Shown: piece by piece, positions 1 through 9,523 of the stretch
How positions within the stretch are numbered: the first letter of the stretch is position 1
Layout of the letters: every line of letters begins with the position of its first letter
Assembly (NCBI GenBank): GCA_963693365.1
Contig: CAVNZM010000003.1
Location: 12,958,001 to 13,022,000 of the forward strand
Length of the DNA stretch: 64,000 bases
Direction of reading: 5' to 3'
Source of the DNA: Amoebidium appalachense
Taxonomy: Eukaryota > Ichthyosporea
Program-made: the position numbers and the translations under genes
Notes under the pieces: model-generated
What the model saw: the letters and a program-made list of their open reading frames with translations, nothing else
Databases searched by the model: none
Told to the model about the DNA's origin: nothing

Positions 1-422
1 GACTGTAGGGCGGAGGGGTCCACACTAGCAAGATCGCGGCTGTGTGTCTGGCAAAAGGCCGCCAGATGCCCTATCGCATCCGCCACACCCCGGAGCCCCT
101 CTGCCCACTGAACCCGCAGCATGTTAGTGCACAGGTGTTGCTGTGCCTGTTCCAGGCAGTTGTCGATATGAGCAAGCCGACGCCGCACCAGGCTGTGTAA
201 ACCCTCCTCCTTTTCATCTTTGTCTTCATCTGACCCAGTCTCGCTACTGGTGTCTGTGTCGCTGCCTGTTGAAGCACATTCGCTGCATGTACTGTCGCTC
301 TCGGTGTCTGAGGCAGATGTCTCGCTTTCGGTGTCCATGCTCTCCAGCATGTGCCAACGCAGGAGGGTGCGCTCTTCTGCAGCACGTGGCTTGTGGGTGC
401 GCTTTCCGTTGCGAAGCTGCAT
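1..422 (-). CDS. Acidic Ser/Asp/Glu-rich protein, 3' end outside window
   Basis: An open frame starts at the ATG at 420-422 and runs off the left edge, so at least 140 residues are present and the C-terminus is missing. It opens with a basic stretch (MQLRNGKRTHKPRAAEER), followed at about residues 25-65 by a low-complexity acidic segment rich in S, D, T and E (for example SETSASDTESDSTCSE), then a helical part that looks globular. No family was recognised. The start is supported by an AATTTTCTGTGC sequence at 440-452, the T-run/CTGTG motif shared by many genes here. The acidic segment could be a protein- or histone-binding region, but that is inference. Confidence 0.6.
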   Translation of the reverse strand, partial: MQLRNGKRTHKPRAAEERTLLRWHMLESMDTESETSASDTESDSTCSECASTGSDTDTSSETGSDEDKDEKEEGLHSLVRRRLAHIDNCLEQAQQHLCTNMLRVQWAEGLRGVADAIGHLAAFCQTHSRDLASVDPSALQ

Positions 423-439
423 GACTGGTGGTCACCTAT

Positions 440-452
440 GCACAGAAAATTT
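440..452 (-). promoter_or_regulatory. T-run/CTGTG promoter motif
   Basis: On the minus strand the sequence reads AATTTTCTGTGC about 20 nt before the ATG at 422. It is a weak member (four T) of the recurring motif. Confidence 0.4.
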
Positions 453-489
453 CCGGCGCCAGCACCCAATATGCACAAGAGCTAGCATT

Positions 490-1278
490 TTAGTATATGC
501 ACGGGGCTAGCCGGTGATACCACTGTGCAGAATGTGGGTTTACCTGTCCTACCTTGAACCACCTTCTGTTTCCTATTCCTCCTATAGCAGGTCCGTCCTT
601 GTCACACCCCAGCCGGCCCCCATATCCTATCCACTCTTCTTTATCCAAGTCACGCAGTACCGTGGGGACCCAAACTTTATCAGACCCAGTAACGTCGCTG
701 ACCACTCCCATTCCCCGCAACCACAGTCCCCCCTTTGGGTACATAGCGTGTGACCCGCGTGCGCAAAACACAACAGGCCTGCCATCCAGCCGCTTGACTA
801 CGTCTTGGTAAGGCACCCATTTACCCTCGATATCACCATGTGCGCTGTAATACATGCGCCGGGGCTCCTGGTGCCCGGCTGCAAACACAAGATCCACGAA
901 CTCCACATCCGCATTATGACAACCAATGTTGAACAGTGTGTACCCATCATTGTACGTGAAGAAGTAGACAAACATAAGATGAAGCTCGTTGTCTGTCACC
1001 CGGGCAGCATAATACACAGGCGCCGTATCGCTAGGTCCTGCCTCTTGTGGCAACGGTGCAATAGGCTCAAGGTATGTGTTGTATGATGAAGTCTGCCCCA
1101 GTTGATGTGCAGTGGGTTGGGCAACAACAAATGAGGGGTCTTCTATGTTTTTCATGTTGCAGAGAGCAAGGTAGCTTTCCAATGAGACAGGAAAATGTGT
1201 CTCTCCCTTGTGGAAGTGTAGCACTGGGCTAAACCGCACAGCCAGTGCTGCTGGGTCCCAACCACACGACTCCATCAT
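490..1278 (-). CDS. Vps62/DUF946-like protein
   Basis: A protein of 262 residues. The C-terminal half carries the Vps62-like (DUF946) pattern: a D-x-E element (HNADVEFVDLVF), then YSAHGD with a following W, then a block ending ARGSHAMYPKGG. Family members occur in plants, fungi and some large DNA viruses; the biochemical role is not established. The frame is open to 1335, but the late-type motif TTTTTTTCTGCG at 1289-1299 lies inside that extension, so the start is placed at the ATGATG at 1278 (MMESCGWDPAAL), about 12 nt downstream. No disruption is seen. Confidence 0.65.
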   Translation of the reverse strand: MMESCGWDPAALAVRFSPVLHFHKGETHFPVSLESYLALCNMKNIEDPSFVVAQPTAHQLGQTSSYNTYLEPIAPLPQEAGPSDTAPVYYAARVTDNELHLMFVYFFTYNDGYTLFNIGCHNADVEFVDLVFAAGHQEPRRMYYSAHGDIEGKWVPYQDVVKRLDGRPVVFCARGSHAMYPKGGLWLRGMGVVSDVTGSDKVWVPTVLRDLDKEEWIGYGGRLGCDKDGPAIGGIGNRRWFKVGQVNPHSAQWYHRLAPCIY

Positions 1279-1288
1279 ATTGAAATAC

Positions 1289-1299
1289 GCAGAAAAAAA
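1289..1299 (-). promoter_or_regulatory. T-run/CTGCG promoter motif
   Basis: ATTTTTTTCTGCG on the minus strand, just upstream of the ATG at 1278. It decides the start of the Vps62-like gene. Confidence 0.55.
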
Positions 1300-1359
1300 T
1301 GGCTGACTTCTGCAGTGCGGTGTGTTCTCCGCCAATGAGCCACCTTGATATAGCAGTCA

Positions 1360-1862
1360 CAAAATCCCCCCCCCCCCCCCCCCCCTACTTCTTCACTTCT
1401 TCTTCTCCTCCCCCCCCCTCCCCACTCTTCTTCTCCCCCTTCTCCTTCCCCTTTCTTCTTTCTCCCCCCCCCCCCCCTCCCCTCCTTTCCCCTTCTTCTT
1501 TCTCCCCCCCCCCCCTCCCCTCCTTTCCCCTTCTTCTTTCTCCCCTCTCCCCTTGTCCTCGCACTTCCCCACTCTTCTTCCCCCCCTCCCCCCCCCCCTA
1601 CTTCTTCACTTCTTCTTCTCCTCCCCCTCCCCCTCCCCTCCCCACTCTTCTTCTCCCCCCTTCTCCTTCCCCTTTCTTCTTTCTCCCCCCCCCTCCCCTC
1701 CTTTCCCCTTCTTCTTTCTCCCCCCCCTCCCCTCCTTTCCCCTTCTTCTTTCTCCCCTCTCCCCTTATCCTCGCACTTCCCCACTCTTCTTTCCCCCCCC
1801 CTCCCCCCTTCTCCTTCCCCTTTCTTCCTCCCTCCCTCCCCCCCCCCCTCCCCCCCTCCCCC
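1360..1862. repeat. Polypyrimidine low-complexity tract
   Basis: About 500 bp of C-runs and CTTCTTCTCC-type units on the plus strand. Longer sub-blocks repeat (the block around 1560-1600 recurs around 1760-1800). Long frames across it encode only Pro/Ser/Phe or Gly/Arg/Glu runs and are not treated as genes. Confidence 0.9.
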
Positions 1863-1954
1863 TGGAACTTCTGTGTGTTCAAGTTGTTGTTTGTGCCCGA
1901 GCATATTGAGCAATTTGTTTGTTGTTTGTTGTTTTTATTTTGCTCTCATTGTGT

Positions 1955-2362
1955 CTAGGCCCCGCCCAGCACAGCCAACACAAAGGCCAAGTCACAAGCC
2001 ATGAAATGGCTGATACGCTGCACACGTGCAACCGAAGTCATTGGTACTGCAACAAAGTCTGTGTCGTTCATGTTGACCAGATAGGAGCGACCGAAGACGT
2101 GCAGCAGCACCGGCACAACACAGCCCCGCAGGGGACGGTAACTGTAGTGTACGTACTGTTCGAGTGCGGCCACATTGAAGTATACAAAATCGCGGTTGCA
2201 CCACGGGGCCAGCTGGGCAAGCTGCAGCCTTACAAGGTCCCGGGTGCTTGCCGCACGCATAATCGCTGTGTGTAGCATGAGGCTGAGATAGAAAAGGTCG
2301 GTTGTGTATGCCGCTTCATCTTGCTGCATAGTGCCGGGGAAATCCTTGTTTGCTGGCTCCAT
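1955..2362 (-). CDS. Unknown 135-residue protein
   Basis: Not recognised. An intact frame starting MEPANKDFPG and ending in a small-residue hydrophobic tail (CDLAFVLAVLGGA) that could be a short membrane segment or buried helix. The start is well supported: a TTTTTTTTTCTGTG motif lies at 2377-2390, about 15 nt upstream. Composition looks like a normal folded protein with several aromatic residues. It sits among small late-type genes on the same strand, so a virion or assembly role is possible but not shown. Confidence 0.6.
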   Translation of the reverse strand: MEPANKDFPGTMQQDEAAYTTDLFYLSLMLHTAIMRAASTRDLVRLQLAQLAPWCNRDFVYFNVAALEQYVHYSYRPLRGCVVPVLLHVFGRSYLVNMNDTDFVAVPMTSVARVQRISHFMACDLAFVLAVLGGA

Positions 2363-2375
2363 GCTTTTCGCACGG

Positions 2376-2913
2376 TCACAGAAAAAAAAACGTGTATTTG
2401 TCTACCAACGCTTCTTTGAGGTGCGAATATTTCAAAGTACGTGTGAGCAACATCAGCGCTGTAAGCCCGCTGCGTGGCCCAAATGTGTGGTCTGCACAGA
2501 AGGCTGGCACTGCTTCAACTGCAAGACCGTTGTTCTCCCACAGGCACCGAAACTGCTCCTGCTCTTCGGATGGCATACGGCTCATGCCTCCGGCAGCTGT
2601 GTCTCTTCGCACCTTGGCCCACAGTTCGTCGTGCTCCTCCTCGGCATCTCGCTCAAAAAAACTAGGTGCCACGGATTCTCTCTTTTTGCGCACTGCGGCG
2701 TCTCTCTCCTCTTGTTTGCGCAATCTTTCCTGTGCAATTTCGGCCCTCCTGCGTTCCATGATAATTCTTTCGGCCATAGTCGGACATCTTTGCCGTTTTA
2801 CTAGTGCGGTTGACAAACCGTAGCATGCTGCTTTTTGGTACCACCTTGACTGTCGGGGCCGTAGGCACGGATTTTTTGCCATTGGGCCCCGTGCGGCTGT
2901 GGTTGGATGCCAT
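2376..2913 (-). pseudogene. Charged helical protein, frameshifted
   Basis: Two overlapping frames appear to be one gene. The 5' part starts at 2913 (MASNHSRTGPNGKKS) and stays open to about 2770. A second frame continues from there with a strongly charged, probably coiled-coil segment (ERIIMERRRAEIAQERL) and a folded C-terminal part ending at 2376. The change of frame lies roughly between 2830 and 2770, so one small indel, or a sequencing error, separates the halves. No family recognised. Alternatively the downstream frame alone, starting at an internal ATG (MAERIIMERRRAEI), is the real gene. Confidence 0.45.
2377..2390 (-). promoter_or_regulatory. T-run/CTGTG promoter motif
   Basis: TTTTTTTTTCTGTGAC on the minus strand, immediately upstream of the gene starting at 2362 and touching the end of the next upstream gene. 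Confidence 0.6.
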
Positions 2914-3008
2914 GCTGTTTTGTGTCTAGCAACAAAAAGTGTGTTTGTTGTGTCTGTGTGAGTGTGCTGTGCTGTTGTTTTATCGTGTCTACCTAGAAAG
3001 AGTTTGCA

Positions 3009-3224
3009 ATGTCTGGTGCCTCAAGTTTGCAACTACCGCCTGTCTGGGTTTTGCTGGTTCAGAGTATTGCTGTGTTGGGGAAGCTGTGTGCTACACTAGT
3101 GGCCTACAAGGATGTGAAAACAGCGGATTTGTTGAAAGTGCAATTGGTAACCGATCTACTTGTGACGGCCGGAAGTCTGCTTGGTTTGGTCTATGTTTTG
3201 TGGCTGAGCCCGAAGCACCGATGA
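3009..3224 (+). CDS. Small membrane protein (71 residues)
   Basis: An intact short frame, MSGASSLQLPP..., with two hydrophobic stretches: residues about 12-32 (VWVLLVQSIAVLGKLCATLV) and about 46-66 (LVTDLLVTAGSLLGLVYVLWL), so probably a two-span membrane protein with a short basic tail (SPKHR). No homologue recognised. It is transcribed divergently from the gene to its left. Small membrane proteins of this kind are common in NCLDV virions. Confidence 0.55.
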   Translation: MSGASSLQLPPVWVLLVQSIAVLGKLCATLVAYKDVKTADLLKVQLVTDLLVTAGSLLGLVYVLWLSPKHR

Positions 3225-3576
3225 AATTGGGTGAATGTGGTGCGTTATCGGCCAATCGGAATTCGGCTGGCCTGGGAATTGCCGGTCAGATCTGAATAAA
3301 TCGATCGAGATTTGATTGGATGGCTGATGGATGCCACCGATTGACCAGCATCGGCTGTCGGGAATCCTCTATTTTCATTGGCTAAAAATCACACAAATCA
3401 AGCTCCGCTTAGAGAATGCTTTGAAATGTATAGAGCTAATCTTGCCCGATATAAGGTCTGAGATAAGTTCTCATGACGGTCCAAACAAACATCTTGACCT
3501 GCTTGCGCTAAAACGTTTAACATGTGTTGTGATATGTGATTTAAATAGTTGTTTCGTTACAACATACAGACAGTTA
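3225..3576. other. Intergenic region with a dispersed repeat
   Basis: No gene seen. It holds the left copy of a dispersed repeat (3311-3430) and AT-rich sequence before the convergent gene ending at 3577. Confidence 0.6.
3311..3430 (+). repeat. Direct repeat, left copy
   Basis: About 120 bp beginning TTTGATTGGATGGCTGATGG and running through ATTGGCTAAAAATCACACAA to a CTTAGAGAATGCTTTGAAAT segment. A closely matching copy in the same orientation is at 9181-9300. The two flank the first primase-OBP block and its tandem array. Confidence 0.8.
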
Positions 3577-4203
3577 TCAGTTATGGAGAGAGTGCGGGGC
3601 AAGCATCCCACAGCTTGTCTGCATGTGACAAAAAAGCTTCCTGTGTTCACCCTGCCGGGGGCTCTCACTTGAAGGCCCCCCAAACCACTTTATCGTGTAG
3701 TGTGTGCTTGTCTGATTGGTGCAATAACCACCGAAAACAGCCCGCAAAATCGTATCTAAAAGTTGTATGTGGCCGTGTTGTGGGTTTCTAAGGAGCTCCT
3801 CAACCACCTCATAACCTTCCATGGTGGCCAAATCCCCAGCAGCTGTCGTGACAGAAGCAAACACTCGAGCCCCCGAGAGCAGATCGATTGACACATGGCT
3901 CTCAACAGAGTGTAGTACAGTCTCCGTGGATGGAAACACACCCGCCACCACCAGGTTGGCATAGAGCGGCAGCATCACCTGCACAGTTGAGTGCACACTT
4001 GCTTCCCGACGGGGGCAGCGGTCTAGCTGCTGGTTTATGACTAACAACAGAAAGGCACGGTGGAATACGATGTCGCCAATTAAACTGGGACAGGCCTCCA
4101 ACAGGTCTACCATGGTTTGAAGAGCCAAGGCATCATCCGGGTGCTCTCCCGATATGTCAGTTCCATGCACTTCGGGAAACATAGGAGCATTCAAAGTTGA
4201 CAT
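3577..4203 (-). CDS. Conserved protein paired with primase-OBP, copy A
   Basis: About 208 residues, starting MSTLNAPMFPEV. Function unknown. It has a diverged paralogue at 37524-38123; shared features include an HPDDA motif near the N-terminus, a CPRRE/LPRRK element near the middle, a conserved hydrophobic segment, and a C-terminal 'LRNP...L..ILR..FGG' stretch ending in a KWF/QWF motif. Both copies lie immediately downstream of a primase-OBP gene in the same orientation, so the two genes were duplicated as a unit and may act together. The T-run motif TTTTTTTTCTGTG (4223-4236) supports this start over one 45 nt upstream. Confidence 0.65.
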   Translation of the reverse strand: MSTLNAPMFPEVHGTDISGEHPDDALALQTMVDLLEACPSLIGDIVFHRAFLLLVINQQLDRCPRREASVHSTVQVMLPLYANLVVAGVFPSTETVLHSVESHVSIDLLSGARVFASVTTAAGDLATMEGYEVVEELLRNPQHGHIQLLDTILRAVFGGYCTNQTSTHYTIKWFGGPSSESPRQGEHRKLFCHMQTSCGMLAPHSLHN

Positions 4204-4222
4204 TGTGTCCCTTACATACACT

Positions 4223-4236
4223 GCACAGAAAAAAAA
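4223..4236 (-). promoter_or_regulatory. T-run/CTGTG promoter motif
   Basis: TTTTTTTTCTGTGCAG on the minus strand, about 20 nt before the ATG at 4203. Confidence 0.6.
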
Positions 4237-4280
4237 TAGCATTGTCAACTATCATTAGCCCCAAAAACATAGGTTGCGAG

Positions 4281-7200
4281 CTATGCCCAAACGGTAGCGG
4301 CACCATCCATTAGTACGTTGAGGGGCCCCATCAGCCCCTCGCTGCACATATTCATCTGGTATTTCCCTGTTACCGACTTGGCGGTGGCACATCCATCGAC
4401 TTTCCTCCGCTTCACAACCCTCTCAATTGAGCCTCCCGTGTGAAAATTGAGACACCGACTAGCCATAGTTATTACCTCGTCAATGTCGTATGGACTTGCT
4501 CCTGGCTCAACTGATGCAATCACAGTGGGCATTCTGTTGCCCTCTAAAACCGATATCTGTGATAAGTTAGCAGCCAGATGACCCACCACCGCGGGGGTCA
4601 TGTCACTTGGTGTGAATTCCACACGACTCCAGTGAAACGGCGTTCCACTCTTACACCGGGACGGCTCCCCTGCAACTAATATAGTGGCAATTAACTTCTG
4701 AACAAGCTCCCCCTTTACCGTGCTGGGGGTTGTCTCGCGCGGCACCCTTGCAAAAGCATACACAACATTCATGACTGCCAACGTGCATCGCAGTGTGGTT
4801 CCACCCGCATCGTACAGCTGCCTGGCAACTGTGGCACCTGCTTCCGGGTTGAGTGTGTTGCAAAGTTCCATTAGGGCCGCTTTTCCTATGGCAAGATACT
4901 CGGTCGTAGTTAGGCTGCTGCGGTCCATCCTGGCTATGTCATCGGTTGTGATGTTGGGGATACTGTCAAACGCTGGGGTCTGGAGGCCATGCAGAACACG
5001 TGCTGACTCCTCCACCAGCCTCTCCAAGCGCTCCTTGCGACGGTCCGTGGCAGCCCACCCCATTGTTTTGAGGTGGTGTAAGAAAACTAGGTAAAATCGC
5101 TCACGGTTGAGGATCATTTCACGCCTGTTTGACACAAACAACGGGAGAAGCGGAGATTCATACAGCCAAGAATAACCATTCATGATCGCGTCATTCAGTG
5201 TGTCCCGGCGTGTCAGTTCAGGGTGCAGACATATAGGCGCACCCGCCTTGTACACATGACTGTGTCGCCAGATGATGTCACCGGTGGTCAGATGCCGGAC
5301 ACGCATTAGCGACTGGGCCCCATCGCGAGCCGTGCAGCTCTCTGTAGACGTACTCATTATTGCAGTGTTGAATGGCTTGTCGTGTAAGTCGTAGTTTAGA
5401 CCAACCGTGATGGTTGGGGTAGTGAGCACCATCTGCTTCTCTCCCCATTGCTGGTTGATGCTGGTCTTGTTGCTGATGAGACCGTGGTTTGCTCCTATAA
5501 GAGACTTTGCTTGGGCGCCGGTGTACACAATATGCCTTTCCTTGACGCTGGGCACCTCCTCGATGCTATACTGTAACAGGCGTCCAAGTGCATCCACGCC
5601 GGTGAGGACACCAAATATTCGCTGGCCATCCCTGAGGCGCCGGGCTGTCTCCAACTCTAAAGGTCCTGCTGTCCCCTTTTCCTGGCCCGGCTCGCGATTG
5701 GAGACCCGAATAACATGCCGCCGCTCACTCACGCCACCGTTGTACACAAAAATTGCCTTTTTGGGGTCGCCCCCATCCTTCGACAACCGAGCGATGTCTG
5801 CAAGAACCTTGGCCCGGCCATCGATAAAGGCATCCGCCAGGATGACGCTCTTTGAAGTCTCCAACAGCCACACCAGTGCCTCCATGTTTGACTGTAGCTT
5901 GTTTCCATGCGTCGCCAGGGACCCGCACTCCATTGCAATAGAGGTGCACTCGTCGAGCATTAGCAGTGTGGGTGCTGGGATATTGGCTGCTGGCAGGCGG
6001 TGCAGTGACTCAACCTGTACGACTATAATGTTGGCTTTTTGCAGCATCGATGGGGATGCCCTGCGATAGTCAGCAATATTGGCATGTGGCAAAGCCTCTC
6101 AGAGAACCTGCAGCACGGCATCACTGTAGGTCACACGCGGGGAAATAATGACCACAATCCCGCCGTTGTTAACCTTCCACTGGATTACCCCGATAGACTG
6201 CCTGGTCTTGCCAGTGCCTAGGCCTGCCTGCATGACAACAACCTCGTATTGGTGTTTCATTAGGTACTGCAGTGGCGGGTAGACGTACGGGTACGGTGAG
6301 CCTGGGTATGGAGGAATGTCAACAGTAGATGCGGGTATGGCCTGACTGGCAGTGGCAGCGTGAGTGGCTTCAAGCCCCTGTGTGTGATATGCATGCACGT
6401 CGTATCCATTTCCCATTGTAGTAAAATCCCAAAAAGTAAAAAGGTCCTCGATGGCACTCTGGACAGCCCCAGCGCCACGGAATCGCAGGGTGTATGGGCT
6501 GCATTTGTGTGCCACCCATGCCAGTGTCGCATATGTCAGGCCTCCATTTTGGGGGCCACTCACATCTTGTGCCTTCATTAGCTCCCACTCGCGCTCTCCC
6601 CAAGCACGGACACTCTCTGCCCCGTATTGCAGTGGGTCTGTGTGTGTCTGCAACCAGGCCACCCATATCATTTTCTTGTCTGCCCTGCTACGGACAGGTG
6701 TGCTCGAACTCCGCATGGCTCGCCCCAGCCAACGCGCACCTTCCAATGACTGTGGTCCGCAGTATCGTAGAAGGGTGCAGTCCACAACATTCTCATCCAC
6801 CAACAGCGCCTCAAAGGCTGCAATCTGGTCCTTTGTGGGCTCGGAAAAGCTGAACAATGCACTGGCGGTGTCTCCTCCTATAGACCTGATGCACTGCCTT
6901 TTGCCTGTGCAGTGCCCAGAATGGCAATGGTAGTATACTGCACCATACGTTGGGTTGACTGTTATATAGAACCCGTTGCTGTCGTGCTGGGGGCCAAACA
7001 GGCACTGCCGCCGCCCTTTGCATGCCGATATGAACAGCCCAGGGTCACGGCCCTGTGCAACAGTCATGCCCTTGTGGTGTTCCAATGTGTCTACCAGCAG
7101 ATTGACAGCAGCAAGAACAGACGGGTCACCAAAGTTAAACTGCGTTCTTCCAGCACTGTTTCCTTCAACGCACGGCCCGGCCACTCTAGGTGCGCGTAGC

Positions 7201-8063
7201 TCCTTGTTTTTGCCACACTTGGCTCCGTCTAGGGAAGCATCGAGTTTATCCATGTATGGGAATCTCTCCACATTAAAGTCGAGCTCAGCGAACCTGGGCA
7301 CAAGACGCACAGCAGTGTCCAGAATGGCTTTTGTTGACACCAGGACATCACCAGGCATATGGTGGCGAGAGGCAAGGTACAGTTGAACAGGAAACAGAGG
7401 ATTCTCAACGGGCAGTAGTGGTGTGTTTGTTTTGTCGTTTTTCTTGCTTGAGTAGATGGTGCGGAGTAAGCGGTTCACTGTGTATACCTTCCAGTCGATG
7501 TACTGCCGGTTTGCGTCGGGGAGCAGAGTGTACACAACATGCATGAAGGCTGATAGACTCTTCATGTTCTCAAACCGCAAATGGGGGAAAACGACATGAT
7601 AGGAAGATTTGTGTAGAGTTGTGCCTTTCTTTTCGACTATCCGATGCCCCTGTGTGAGCACACTTGTCCCTGCCACATAATCTTTAATTCCGAGTTCACT
7701 TACGGCGATTTGCTTGACTAAATCACTCACGGCGATGCGAGCTTCATCGACTTCTGCATGCCCACCTGGGCCGTCGTGCTCTCCTTCAATATCTAGGTAA
7801 AGACTGACCTCTCCATCAGAGCGGCATATTTCGTAATAGTGTGATGCCTTGTGCCTCAGTCTGTTTTGGTGCAGCACGTGCAAAAAGTCATGCATATCTC
7901 CAAAACATTTATAGACCTTGTTTGCTGTCTTGGCACTTCTGTCCACACTAACAAAAAATGCGTATGGTGGGGCCTGGGCCTTGGCATATTGGAAACACAG
8001 ATCCTGCTTTCCTATGTCAGGTGACACTCGCAGGCGGTGTGACTCTGTCTTGCGCCGATCCAT
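4281..8063 (-). pseudogene. Primase-OBP helicase fusion, copy A, one in-frame stop
   Basis: About 1260 codons in a single frame broken only by a TGA at 6099-6101 (near codon 655). The N-terminal half resembles the archaeo-eukaryotic primase of the herpes/NCLDV clade: catalytic LYLDIE at about residues 89-93, SSYHVVF at about 153-158, and a Cys/His cluster (YHCHSGHCTGKRQC) near residue 385. The C-terminal half is a herpes UL9-like superfamily 2 helicase with Walker A GLGTGKT and, after the stop, Walker B LMLDECTS. The fused protein would prime and open replication origins. The paralogue has Tyr where this copy has the stop, and Walker A and B fall on opposite sides, so the helicase is inactive unless the stop is read through. 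A T-run (8101-8111) precedes the start. A 97-bp repeat array lies upstream. Confidence 0.85.
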
Positions 8064-8100
8064 TGCCTGCCCTATGCAGCCCCTATCTGTCTAACAAGGG

Positions 8101-8111
8101 AGAGAAAAAAA
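8101..8111 (-). promoter_or_regulatory. T-run promoter motif variant
   Basis: CATTTTTTTCTCTCCC on the minus strand about 40 nt before the ATG at 8063: T-run with CTC in place of CTG. Confidence 0.4.
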
Positions 8112-8145
8112 TGAAATGTTCACAAAACACTCCAAATTTTTGTTT

Positions 8146-9190
8146 GGCGGAGAGGGGACCATTAGGGGTCGACACCCCTGGGGATGGTATACTAAATTCT
8201 ACCAAAAAACGGATGTCAACCCCTGGTGCGTTCAATTTGATTGGTGGAGAGGGCACCATTAGGGGTCGACACCCCTGGGGATGGTATACTAAATTCTACC
8301 AAAAAACGGATGTCAACCCCTGGTGCGTTCAATTTGATTGGTGGAGAGGGCACCATTAGGGGTCGACACCCCTGGGGATTTGGTCTTAACCAATCAAATC
8401 CACGTTACTGGATGTAACGTTGAAACGTGTTTGTGTGCATAAGATAACGTGTGTGTGATTATACTATCAGCGGGTGGAGAGGGCACCATTAGGGGTCGAC
8501 ACCCCTGGGGATGGTATACTAAATTCTACCAAAAAATGGATGTCAACCCCTGGTGCGTTCAATTTGATTGGTGGAGAGGGCACCATTAGGGGTCGACACC
8601 CCTGGGGATTTGGTCTTAACCAATCAAATCCACGTTACTGGATGTAACGTTGAAACGTGTTTGTGTGCATAAGATAATGTGTGTGTGATTATACTATCAG
8701 CGGGTGGAGAGGGCACCATTAGGGGTTGACACCCCTGGGGATGGTATACTAAATTCTACCAAACAACGGATGTCAACCCCTGGTGCGTTCAATTTGATTG
8801 GTGGAGAGGGCACCATTAGGGGTCGACACCCCTGGGGATGGTATACTAAATTCTACCAAAAAACGGATGTCAACCCCTGGTGCGTTCAATTTGATTGGTG
8901 GAGAGGGCACCATTAGGGGTCGACACCCCTGGGGATGGTATACTAAATTCTACCAAAAAATGGATGTCAACCCCTGGTGCGTTCAATTTGATTGGTGGAG
9001 AGGGCACCATTAGGGGTCGACACCCCTGGGGATGGTATACTAAATTCTACCAAAAAATGGATGTCAACCCCTGGTGCGTTCAATTTGATTGGTGGAGAGG
9101 GCACCATTAGGGGTCGACACCCCTGGGGATGGTATACTAAATTCTACCAAAAAACAGATGTCAACCCCTGGTGCGTTCAATTTGATTGGA
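8146..9190 (+). repeat. 97-bp tandem repeat array with hairpins
   Basis: Ten units begin near 8146, 8243, 8340, 8473, 8570, 8703, 8800, 8897, 8994 and 9091, mostly spaced 97 bp. Each contains the dyad AGGGGT-CGAC-ACCCCT and ends in TTCAATTTGATTGGT. Units three and five are cut short and followed by an alternative spacer of about 95 bp, present twice, with a second dyad, ACGTTAC-TGGAT-GTAACGT, and a CCAATCAAAT motif. Frames of 70-130 codons across the array are repeat artefacts. The array lies directly upstream of a primase-OBP gene, so it is a candidate replication origin or enhancer; that role is inferred. Confidence 0.9.
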
Positions 9191-9300
9191 TGACTGACGG
9201 ATGCCACCGATTGACCATCATAGGCTTTCGAAAATCCTCTATTTTGATTGGCTAAAAATCACACAAATCAAACTCCGCTTAGAGAACGCTTTGAAATGCA
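9181..9300 (+). repeat. Direct repeat, right copy
   Basis: Second copy of the repeat at 3311-3430. Its start fuses with the end of the last 97-bp unit. It is followed by two further degenerate copies of the CTTGGAGAATGCTTTGAA segment at about 9308-9375. Confidence 0.8.
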
Positions 9301-9461
9301 GCGTCTCCGCTTGGAGAATGCTTTGAATGTATATGGTCATGCAACGTCTCAGCTTGGAGAATGCTTTGAAATGTATACGGTCATGCAATGTCTCAAACGC
9401 CGTTGAGAGGTAGGAACGGCCTCTGGGGCTCTTTCTTGCATGTGCTGGCTGGCTCGGCAAC

Positions 9462-9509
9462 TATATAAAGCAACAAACGAACACAGGTGCATGCGTATTT
9501 TTTCTGTGC
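9462..9509 (+). promoter_or_regulatory. TATA box plus T-run motif
   Basis: CTATATAAAG at 9461-9470 and TATTTTTTCTGTGC at about 9496-9509 precede the ATG at 9524 by about 55 and 15 nt. This gene carries both promoter classes. Confidence 0.55.
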
Positions 9510-9523
9510 TTACAGTGAACACG

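Noticed and set aside
1275-1958. Frames of about 210 codons across the polypyrimidine tract
   Set aside because: Only Pro/Ser/Phe or Gly/Arg/Glu runs from simple repeats.
8146-9190. CRISPR array
   Set aside because: Units are full-length tandem copies without unique spacers, there are no cas genes and the context is eukaryotic viral.
8704-9255. Repeated frames of about 70-87 codons (MVERAPLGVDTPGDG...)
   Set aside because: They repeat exactly with the 97-bp DNA unit, and substitutions between units are not synonymous-biased in any visible way.
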